From the NCBI GenBank assembly GCA_029777335.1, contig JAKOSN010000040.1, forward strand, positions 26,264 through 90,263: a stretch of DNA of 64,000 nucleotides. The letters run 5' to 3'. Each line of letters starts with the position of its first letter. The first letter of the stretch is position 1. The notes under the pieces were generated by a model. That model was given only the letters and a program-made list of their open reading frames with translations. It was not told the origin of the DNA and made no database searches. Both the position numbers and the translations under genes were made by a program. Source of the stretch: Planctomycetota bacterium. GTDB lineage: Bacteria > Planctomycetota > Planctomycetia > Gemmatales > Gemmataceae. This document shows, in pieces, positions 57,958 to 64,000 of this stretch.

Positions 57958-57989
57958 GTCGGGCAGAGGACCTCGGTGTTCTGCCCGAC
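57958..57989 (+). terminator. hairpin between the DUF1549/1553 and DUF1501 genes
   Basis: A perfect 10-base stem GTCGGGCAGA/TCTGCCCGAC with a 12-base loop lies just past the stop. No T-run follows, so it may be an attenuator or processing hairpin within the operon. Confidence 0.45.
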
Positions 57990-58091
57990 GTTGTCCTTGG
58001 ATTACTCAATCGCTTGCTGCGACGGTGCCGGCGAGGCTGCTCTGGGCCGACACCTGGGGGGACCATCCAGGGCAGAAAAGGATTCATCACC

Positions 58092-59420
58092 ATGGCGAGA
58101 CGGTTCACGGATTGTGAGGGTTTCCACCGCCGCGACTTCCTCAAGATCGGCGTCGCTGGCGCATTTGGCCTGAGCCTGCCTCAATTGCTGCAACTCGAAG
58201 CGCAGGCGGCGCGCAAGGCGGACGGCGGCTCCAGCCGTCGATCCAATGCCGTCATCCTGATCTGGCTGGCGGGCGGGCCGGCAACCATCGACATGTGGGA
58301 TCTCAAGCCCGAGGCGCCGGAGGGCATTCGGGGCGAATTCAAGCAGATTCCCACCAGCGCTCCCGGCGTCAAGATCAGCGAACATCTGCCGAAAATGGCG
58401 AAGGTCGCCGACAAGGTCACCATCGTCCGTTCGCTGGCCCACACCATCCCCTCGCACGGAACGGCGACCGTGTGGATGACCACCGGCAACAAGCCCACGC
58501 CGGCCCTCCAGTATCCCGCGCTGGGCTCGATCGCCAGCAAGTTGCTCCCCGCCACCGCTGGCGTCCCCCCCTTCGTGAGCTTTGGGGAACTTCGTGGCGG
58601 CGAGGCCGGCACGTCGGGCTATCTGGGAACCGCCTACAATCCCTTCATCGTCGATGGCGCCAATGGCGGCAAGGGCGGCCAGCTGCGCGTCCGTGGCATC
58701 CAGTTACCCAGCGGTTTCACTCTGTCCGAACTGGAAAATCGCGACAAACTGCGCGACATCTTCGACAACACCTTCAAGCAGGTTGATAAATCGGCCGACG
58801 TGGTGCAGGGTTTTGATGCCTTCCATCGTCAGGCGCTCGAAATTCTGCGCTCCGACAAGACGAAGAAGGCCTTTGATCTGACTCAGGAATCGGCCACGAC
58901 TCGCACTCGCTATGGCACCACCGGCTTCGCCACCGGGGTCCTGGCGGCCCGGCGTCTGGTGGAAGCCGGCGTTCGCTTTGTGACCGTTACCCTGGGCGGC
59001 TGGGACACCCACGGCAAGAACTTCGACGCTCTGAAGACGCGGTTGCTCCCCCAGGTAGACCAGACCCTCTCGGCCCTGATTTCCGATCTGAGCGAGCGCG
59101 GGCTGCTCGACACCACCACGGTCTACTGTGCGGGTGAGTTTGGCCGCACCCCGAAGGTCAACAAGAACGCGGGCCGCGATCACTGGGCCAAGTCGATGGC
59201 CGTGGTACTCGCCGGCGGCGGTTTCAAGCGCGGCTATGCGCACGGTACCACGGACTCCAACGGCATGCAACCCGCCACCGAGGCCTGCACGCCGGACGAC
59301 ATCGCCTCCACGCTCTTCCACTGCCTGGGCATTGACCCCAAGACCGAGTTGATGACTCCGTCCAATCGGCCGATGCAGCTCTTCCGCGAAGGGCGCGTGA
59401 TCGAGAAGATCCTCGCCTGA
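58092..59420 (+). CDS. exported DUF1501 family protein (Tat-type signal)
   Basis: A 442-residue protein. Its N-terminus has a twin-arginine pattern HRRDFLK at about 12-18 followed by a hydrophobic stretch, so it is probably exported folded. The DUF1501 body includes NAVILIWLAGGPATIDMWDLKPEAP, RSLAHTIPSHGTATVWM, GGWDTHGKNF, YCAGEFGRTPKVNKNAGRDHW and LFHCLGID. The family is related to alkaline phosphatase/sulfatase folds and is nearly always encoded with DUF1549/1553 partners. The ATG at 58092 gives the Tat-like start; an upstream in-frame ATG is not used. Confidence 0.93.
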   Translation: MARRFTDCEGFHRRDFLKIGVAGAFGLSLPQLLQLEAQAARKADGGSSRRSNAVILIWLAGGPATIDMWDLKPEAPEGIRGEFKQIPTSAPGVKISEHLPKMAKVADKVTIVRSLAHTIPSHGTATVWMTTGNKPTPALQYPALGSIASKLLPATAGVPPFVSFGELRGGEAGTSGYLGTAYNPFIVDGANGGKGGQLRVRGIQLPSGFTLSELENRDKLRDIFDNTFKQVDKSADVVQGFDAFHRQALEILRSDKTKKAFDLTQESATTRTRYGTTGFATGVLAARRLVEAGVRFVTVTLGGWDTHGKNFDALKTRLLPQVDQTLSALISDLSERGLLDTTTVYCAGEFGRTPKVNKNAGRDHWAKSMAVVLAGGGFKRGYAHGTTDSNGMQPATEACTPDDIASTLFHCLGIDPKTELMTPSNRPMQLFREGRVIEKILA

Positions 59421-59447
59421 GCGAAGCCGTTTGCGTTGGGCCCTCAC

Positions 59448-59493
59448 CCACCTGGGACGATCCCTCACTCCGTCGTCTCAGGTGGTTTGTCTT
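59448..59493 (+). terminator. rho-independent terminator of the DUF1549/DUF1501 operon
   Basis: A 13-base stem with one mismatch (CCACCTGGGACGA/TCGTCTCAGGTGG) and a 12-base loop is followed by TTTGTCTTT. It lies 27 bases past the DUF1501 stop. Confidence 0.75.
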
Positions 59494-59529
59494 TGCGCCC
59501 CTCCCGCGAAACAAAGCGTCGGTTGCTCC

Positions 59530-59958
59530 TCACGAAGCGGGGGCGTCGTGTTCAAGACGTTTGCCCAGACTCACCACCTCATCCCTCACGTAGCCAAGCT
59601 GACGATAGAAGGCGAGCACCTCCTGGTTCGTTGTGCGCACCAGCAGGTTGATCTTGGGGCAGCCCTCTGCGCGCAAGCGCCGCTCGGCCTCCGCCATGAT
59701 TTCGCGACCGCATCCCAGGCGTTGGTGCTCCGGATGGACTCCCAGATAGTAGATCGATCCGCGATGCCCATCGTAGCCTGCCATGACCGCTGCGACCACA
59801 GCGCCCTCGCACACACCCACCAGAAAGAGATCGGGACGCACTGCGAGTTTGCGACGGATATCCTTGCGCGGATCGTTCCAGGGTCGCGTGAGCCCGCACT
59901 GCTCCCACAGGGCGATCACCGCTTCCTCATCCGCGAGGGTAAACGATCGAATCTCCAT
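59530..59958 (-). CDS. ypeA: GNAT acetyltransferase, YpeA-like
   Basis: A 142-residue GNAT protein that closely matches the E. coli YpeA layout: it starts MEIRSFTLADEEAVIALWEQ, then RPWNDPRKDI, then VMAGYDGHRGSIYYLGVHPEHQRLG. The last is the acetyl-CoA pyrophosphate loop with RLGCG in place of the more common RGxG. It ends LGYVRDEVVSLGKRL. The substrate of the family is not established. The ATG at 59958 gives the length of the E. coli protein (about 141). It precedes the minus-strand tRNA-Leu on its other side, so the two share orientation. Confidence 0.88.
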   Translation of the reverse strand: MEIRSFTLADEEAVIALWEQCGLTRPWNDPRKDIRRKLAVRPDLFLVGVCEGAVVAAVMAGYDGHRGSIYYLGVHPEHQRLGCGREIMAEAERRLRAEGCPKINLLVRTTNQEVLAFYRQLGYVRDEVVSLGKRLEHDAPAS

Positions 59959-60020
59959 GGACACTCCGCTGGGGTTGTGGATTGGGGAAAGGAGCGAATC
60001 GCGGGAGAGAAGGGAAAGAG

Positions 60021-60103
60021 TGCCGAAGGTGGGACTTGAACCCACACGCCCTTGCGGACACTGGATTTTGAGTCCAGCGCGTCTGCCATTCCGCCACTTC
60101 GGC
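60021..60103 (-). tRNA. tRNA-Leu (anticodon CAA)
   Basis: On the minus strand the acceptor arms GCCGAAG and CTTCGGC pair, with discriminator A. The anticodon stem-loop CTGGA-CTCAAAA-TCCAG gives anticodon CAA. A long variable arm of class II type (TGTCCGCAAGGGCGT region) is present, and the T-arm is GTGGGTTCAAGTCCCAC. Length is 83 bases; CCA is not encoded. Confidence 0.92.
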
Positions 60104-60118
60104 GAAGAATCTGCTCTC

Positions 60119-60147
60119 AGAATACGCAGCGCGCGGCCCTGGGGCAA
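60119..60147 (-). promoter_or_regulatory. promoter of tRNA-Leu (CAA)
   Basis: On the minus strand TTGCCC (60147-60142), a 17-base spacer, then TATTCT (60124-60119), about 16 bases before the tRNA 5' end. Confidence 0.55.
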
Positions 60148-60195
60148 GAGCATCTCGATCGCGAGAAAACGCGGTGCGAATTTCTCTCCCCCCGC

Positions 60196-60224
60196 TTGAC
60201 GACACGTGCGAGCAGCGCTAAGAT
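60196..60224 (+). promoter_or_regulatory. promoter of tRNA-Leu (CAG)
   Basis: TTGACG (60196-60201), a 17-base spacer, then TAAGAT (60219-60224), 18 bases before the tRNA 5' end. One of the best promoter-like pairs in the window. Confidence 0.65.
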
Positions 60225-60242
60225 GAAATCACCATTCCGATT

Positions 60243-60327
60243 GCCGAAGTGGCGGAACTGGCAGACGCGCTAGCTTCAGGAGCTAGTTCCCGTTACGGGA
60301 GTGGAGGTTCGAGTCCTCTCTTCGGCA
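60243..60327 (+). tRNA. tRNA-Leu (anticodon CAG)
   Basis: Acceptor arms GCCGAAG and CTTCGGC pair, with discriminator A. The anticodon stem-loop CTAGC-TTCAGGA-GCTAG gives anticodon CAG. The long class II variable arm is seen in GTTCCCGTTACGGGAGT, and the T-arm in GGAGGTTCGAGTCCTCT. Length is 85 bases; the genomic bases after it are CC, not CCA. It is divergent from the other tRNA-Leu. Confidence 0.93.
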
Positions 60328-60336
60328 CCTTGCACC

Positions 60337-60378
60337 ACAAGGGCTTACGACTTCAACGTCGTGAGCCCTTGTCGTTTT
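60337..60378 (+). terminator. rho-independent terminator of tRNA-Leu (CAG)
   Basis: A 15-base stem with one G-T pair (ACAAGGGCTTACGAC/GTCGTGAGCCCTTGT) and a 6-base loop is followed by CGTTTTCT. Confidence 0.8.
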
Positions 60379-61345
60379 CTCTCCCGTTAGGAGGGAAATA
60401 GGGGCAACATCGGGGTTGCGTTGGGTTGGCATCGCTGGTCGGATCAGGATGAGCGGATGGAGAGTCTAACCTCCGGAGAACAACCCATTTCGTGGAGACA
60501 ACACCCCCTCTCTGTCCGCTGGCGTCATCGTAGGCCATCGTCAGACTGTGGCCCAACGGATCGATCTCCTCCACCAACCGATCGAGGCCATCGTAGACAA
60601 AGGTGGTGCGATTCCCCACGGGATCGATCAACCCGGTGCGTTGGCCCTCCGCGTTGTACAGGTAGGTGGTGATCCCACCCAGCGCATCGATCTGCGCGGT
60701 TTGCTGCTGCAACCCATCGTAAACCAGCGTTTGCGTCTGGCCCAACGCATCGATGGTGTTCACCACGTTGCCGGCGTTAGCATAGACCCTGGTGAAGACA
60801 CCCTGACCAGGCAGTTGCTCGCTTACCTGGCGGTTGAAGGCATCATAGGTCCAGGTGGTGGTGGCACCGGTGGCATCGATGCGCCGCAGCACATTGCCCG
60901 CGCCATCATAAACCGTGGTGGTGCGTTGCTGCAAGGCATCCTCGACCGCCACCACGCGATTGAGGCTGTCATAGGTGTACGTGGTGCGATTGCCCAGCGC
61001 ATCGATGGTGGCTTGCACCCGTCCCGCGTCGTCATAAACCATGCTGTTGACATGGCCTAACGCATCGATGGATGACGTCTGCTGGCCCACGCGATCAAAG
61101 AAGGCGCGGGTGGCTTTCTGGTTGGCATCGACGCTGCCCACCATCTGGCCCGCGGCATCGTAGAGCGTCTCGCTCACTCTGCCCATCGAATCAGAGCTGG
61201 CCACCGCGCGGCCCAGGGCATCGTAGGCGGTGCTGTTGGTCTGTTCCAACCCATCGACCGTTCCGACCACGTGATCCATGGCATCCCACAGGGTGCTCGT
61301 GGTTTGCTCCTGCGCGGTGCCCACGGCGAATGAGGAGACGCGCAT
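60353..61345 (-). pseudogene. orphan RHS/YD-repeat fragment
   Basis: The frame encodes 330 residues made of about twelve 21-residue YD-type repeats, for example TAYDALGRAVASSDSMGR and TYTYDSLNRVVAVEDALQQR, ending at TMAYDDA near nucleotide 60541. The next 62 residues show no repeat pattern and run into the tRNA terminator. At the 5' end an in-frame TAG directly abuts the ATG at 61345, and no ribosome site is visible, so the N-terminal parts of an RHS protein are missing. The RHS-associated core and a toxin tip are also absent. It looks like a displaced remnant of an RHS gene such as the one at 62551-64000. Confidence 0.75.
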
Positions 61346-61535
61346 CTACCACTGGTACAAGGCGACAGGACACTACCCACCCAGGAGACCATGGCCTTGC
61401 CCACGACCACGTCTCAGATAAATCACACAGGAGAAATAAGCAAACACCACGGAGCCAACGCTTCCGGTTCAAAGGACATCGTCCAAAACAAGCGATATAA
61501 GGCTTTTGGAACCGACGTACAATACAACATGCCTG

Positions 61536-62504
61536 TCACCGTCGAATTTGCACTTCAGGAATCGCCTTCTGAAGTTCGCTGAATCCCTTGTTTGTAAGGA
61601 ATGTTCCGCGTACTGATACCCTTCTCAGGGATGCCATCTTCTTCAATGCGGAAATCGATCCATCAGTGAGCCTAGTATTATCACTTTCTAAAAACTCGAG
61701 TTTGTTGAGGGGGACGAGACGAAGAACGCCTTTATCTCCGAATTGCGTGCGATTAATCTTCAACTCAACGAGCCCTTTCAAATGTTGGAGAGAATCCGAC
61801 GCTTGGTCAGTGATCGACGTCCCGGAAAGATCGAGGAATTCCAATTTCCTGAATCGACGTAGCAGTTTCACGCCGTCATCGCTGATTGATGTATCGCCAA
61901 GATAGAGAGACTCCAGCTCTGATAGCATGCTGATTGCCTTCAACCCAGCATTGCCGGTCCTGGTACCGGATAAGCGCAGCATTCGGAGTCGACGATGCGT
62001 TCCAACTCGTTCAATCCCGGTGTCGTCAATCTTCGTCCTGGATAGATCCATCTGCTTCAGTTTGCCAAGTCCTGCCAAATGGATGAGTCCAGAACCATTG
62101 ATTTCAGTATCCGAAAGATCCAAATCCTCCAAAGATGTCAAACCAGCTAGTAATGTGATCCCCTTGTCCGTAATCTGTGTATGGCTCAAATCTAAGCGGT
62201 AGAGTTGTTTTAGGTCGTGGAGGCTCCCTAATCCGGTATCACTAATGGTTGTTTGCCCAAGAAAGAGAATTTGCAATTCCGGACAGTCTTTCAGAATCAT
62301 CAAGTCACTATTTCTTGCCTTCGTCTCCCTCAAATCGATAGACACTATCGGGCGCCCCGGGCGGTGTTCTAGTCGAACAACCTTACCGCCCAAAGCCTCG
62401 ACAGCCTGGACCACCACTTCCGTGCGATTCATCTCTTCGTTCTCTTTTCGAACCGAAAGCGGCGTCGAAAGTAGAGCCAGTGCAATCAGAAAGTGTGCTA
62501 TCAT
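61536..62504 (-). CDS. exported leucine-rich-repeat protein, candidate partner of the RHS tip
   Basis: A 322-residue protein with an N-terminal hydrophobic segment typical of a signal peptide (residues about 1-17). Ten LRRs of 24 residues follow (about 75-315), with the pattern LxxLDLSxTxITDxGLxxLxxL, for example LYRLDLSHTQITDKG and LEDLDLSDTEINGSG. The ribosome site AAGAAGGTC precedes the ATG at 62504. The gene begins 46 bases after the RHS-tip stop on the same strand, as in toxin-immunity operons. Two 60-base lines counted (from 62101 and 62281) are 38% and 42% G+C, far below the surrounding genes. An immunity role is inferred from position and composition only. Confidence 0.7.
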   Translation of the reverse strand: MIAHFLIALALLSTPLSVRKENEEMNRTEVVVQAVEALGGKVVRLEHRPGRPIVSIDLRETKARNSDLMILKDCPELQILFLGQTTISDTGLGSLHDLKQLYRLDLSHTQITDKGITLLAGLTSLEDLDLSDTEINGSGLIHLAGLGKLKQMDLSRTKIDDTGIERVGTHRRLRMLRLSGTRTGNAGLKAISMLSELESLYLGDTSISDDGVKLLRRFRKLEFLDLSGTSITDQASDSLQHLKGLVELKINRTQFGDKGVLRLVPLNKLEFLESDNTRLTDGSISALKKMASLRRVSVRGTFLTNKGFSELQKAIPEVQIRR

Positions 62505-62550
62505 CGCTGTTGACCTTCTTTACAGCTCCAATCCACCGTGATGAACTCAC

Positions 62551-64000
62551 TCACCGCCACAATTCCACTATAGTGTCGACTAACGTCACCCCGCATCTTG
62601 AGAGAGGCGCTATCGCATACGGCGCCCCTGGTAGATTCTTTTGAACGATGAAGATCTCTCCTTCATGGGACTGACCCAATACAATCGCAGCATGAGTAAT
62701 CAGGCCCTTCTGCAAAAACAAAGCAACGTCCCCTAGTTTTGCCTCCTTGGTTTGCTTCCTCCCTTTAGTCAGTACTTCGTACAGCCCTTCCTTCGGTGCT
62801 TCGATTGCCCATGTTCGCGGGTGTCCCATCCCTTGTTTGGTGATGAACAACCCTGGCTTGAAGCCTTCTCCTTTTGAAAAGTACTTTTCCCCGGTTATCG
62901 GGTGAAGGACGTAATCATAAGGCTCAACCTTCGAAGGGAGCTTCCTCCCGAGCACGACTCCCACAAACCCCCAGCAATTGCCGTACCCGAAAATTCCAGA
63001 ATCTCCGGGCGGAGCCCAGTATCTCCCTTTCTCGTCGTCTGCTTTTCCAATGATCAGATCGATGCCAGAGTCCCCGATGGTTTTCGCCCCAGGGTTGGGG
63101 AGTTTGTTATATCCAGCGCTTGCGAAGATTCTGCGCACCTCTGGGGTGATTGGGGTTCGCTGCTGTCGCTGGAGAAGTTCACCAACGATCGGCGGGAGAG
63201 AATCGGTGACATCGACAATTCGCCCCTTCTTCAGCTTGGTTTTTACGTCGGTTTTCAGTGCCTTGGCCATGGCGAGAGTTTTCTCCTTGCCGTATCCGAC
63301 TTGAGTAAGCCCATCCAGCGTGTCATCGCGTTCGCTGGTAGCCTGGATCCTCCCCTTGGCATCCAAGGACCAAGTCCAGAGCCCACTCGGATCGGTTGCA
63401 TTGGTGGGGTTGTTCCCCACATACCGCATCAGATTGGCATCCCCCGCGCCGAAGCGGTCGGGGTCCTGCTCGATCCACCTGCCCGTCCATGGGTCGTACA
63501 TTCGTGCGCCATGCCGTTGCAGGCCTGTCTCCGCGTCGCGCAGGCGGCCGGTGCCACGGATGTCGTCGCCGTTGGCGGGGTTGCTTTCGCTAGTCACGTT
63601 GAGGAAGCCGTCGTACGCGATCCTGTCGATCAACGTGCCGCTGTTATCCGTGATTCCCACCACGGAACCGAGGCGATCCTGCTGATACCACGAGGCGGTC
63701 CCTGCGCTATCGATGCGCGCCAGCGGTTGGTCGATGCCATCGCCGAAGAGGCGACGCATCGTCAGCGCGTTACTCCCGTCCAACTCGGCCCACACATCGA
63801 AGTTCTCCAAGCCCTTGAGCGCATAGGGTTGGTTGAAGCCATCGACGGGGTGTTTCCAACCATCGACGGGGTAGCGCGTGGTCGTGGTGGTGCTGCCATC
63901 CCAGACGTCCTTCTGGATCCGGTTGCCAAAGACGTCATAGGTGTAGGTGGCACGCATCAGTAACGTTCCGCCATCGGTGGCGCGTTCGTCCACGCCAATC
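62551..64000 (-). CDS. RHS-repeat protein with NlpC/P60-like C-terminal tip (N-terminus outside window)
   Basis: The gene is open through base 64000. Counting from the GTG at 63993, residues 1-205 are the end of an RHS shell. They carry the RHS-associated core YDPWTGRWIEQDPDRFGAGD, then NLMRYVGNNPTNATDPSGL, which marks the usual boundary with a variable tip. The tip of about 275 residues includes GNCWGFVGVVLGR with Cys340, and GDVALFLQKG followed by ITHAAIVLG with His434. This pairing resembles NlpC/P60 or CHAP-like cysteine peptidases (Cys, then GDxxxF, then His in a SHxGIYxG-like strand). A polar third residue (QKN at 451-453) is possible. G+C falls from 68% in a counted line of the core to 43% in a line near the end of the tip. 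Activity is inferred. Confidence 0.8.
   Translation of the reverse strand, partial: IGVDERATDGGTLLMRATYTYDVFGNRIQKDVWDGSTTTTTRYPVDGWKHPVDGFNQPYALKGLENFDVWAELDGSNALTMRRLFGDGIDQPLARIDSAGTASWYQQDRLGSVVGITDNSGTLIDRIAYDGFLNVTSESNPANGDDIRGTGRLRDAETGLQRHGARMYDPWTGRWIEQDPDRFGAGDANLMRYVGNNPTNATDPSGLWTWSLDAKGRIQATSERDDTLDGLTQVGYGKEKTLAMAKALKTDVKTKLKKGRIVDVTDSLPPIVGELLQRQQRTPITPEVRRIFASAGYNKLPNPGAKTIGDSGIDLIIGKADDEKGRYWAPPGDSGIFGYGNCWGFVGVVLGRKLPSKVEPYDYVLHPITGEKYFSKGEGFKPGLFITKQGMGHPRTWAIEAPKEGLYEVLTKGRKQTKEAKLGDVALFLQKGLITHAAIVLGQSHEGEIFIVQKNLPGAPYAIAPLSRCGVTLVDTIVELWR

Noticed and set aside
60243..60400. Complete integrated mobile element at tRNA-Leu
   Set aside because: No integrase, transposase or repeated att site is visible in the window; only the RHS locus lies beside the tRNA.

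Overview
The window is high-GC DNA from a planctomycete, most likely from the Gemmataceae side of the phylum. The evidence is the gene content. It has a DUF1549/DUF1553 plus DUF1501 pair, a PVC-type membrane-bound dehydrogenase with HEAT repeats and a heme-binding domain, and a Ser/Thr kinase fused to a beta-propeller-like region. It also has an exported protein with an N-terminal LEPR-like motif, MJ0042-type zinc-ribbon membrane proteins, an oversized SecA, a giant secretin and a FliA/WhiG-type sigma factor. The species cannot be named from sequence alone.

Layout. 1-8101: a 5'-truncated kinase, a SLOG-fold (cpYpsA-like) protein, pxpA and recD2. 8028-11958: two membrane glycosyltransferases and a glycine-rich LTxxQ protein on the minus strand. 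12191-26666: mixed metabolic and regulatory genes, namely an MFS-acyltransferase fusion, the PVC dehydrogenase, a YugP-type peptidase, a GH32 fructan hydrolase, a sigma factor behind a long structured leader, a Gfo/Idh/MocA-like protein divergent from a DtxR/MntR-type repressor, and two small exported coiled-coil proteins. 26892-44668: one minus-strand type II secretion cluster in the order gspE-F-G-H-I-J-K, PilM/PilN-type gspL, PilO-type gspM, a giant gspD and a lipoprotein. 44871-51928: a LEPR-type exported protein, nnrE, waaA and secA. 52187-55106: two convergent zinc-ribbon membrane proteins. 55538-59420: the DUF1549/1553 and DUF1501 pair. 59530-60327: ypeA and two divergent tRNA-Leu genes. 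60353-64000: an accessory locus with an RHS fragment, a leucine-rich-repeat protein, and the C-terminal part of an RHS protein ending in a cysteine-peptidase-like tip. The last gene runs off the window.

How the parts fit. SecA, the pseudopilins, GspE/F and the giant secretin outline an export route across both membranes. The LEPR-type protein directly upstream of gspE and the lipoprotein overlapping the end of gspD are natural candidates for a substrate and a secretin pilot, but both roles are inference. waaA implies a Kdo-containing LPS outer membrane.

The most interesting parts are the giant secretin, with an N0-like domain plus about 13 tandem ring-building repeats by reading, and the RHS/LRR locus. 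In the latter, a low-GC C-terminal toxin-like tip is followed after 46 bases by a signal-peptide-bearing LRR protein, which resembles a toxin-immunity pair aimed at the cell envelope. Functions are read from motifs only; no database search was possible.
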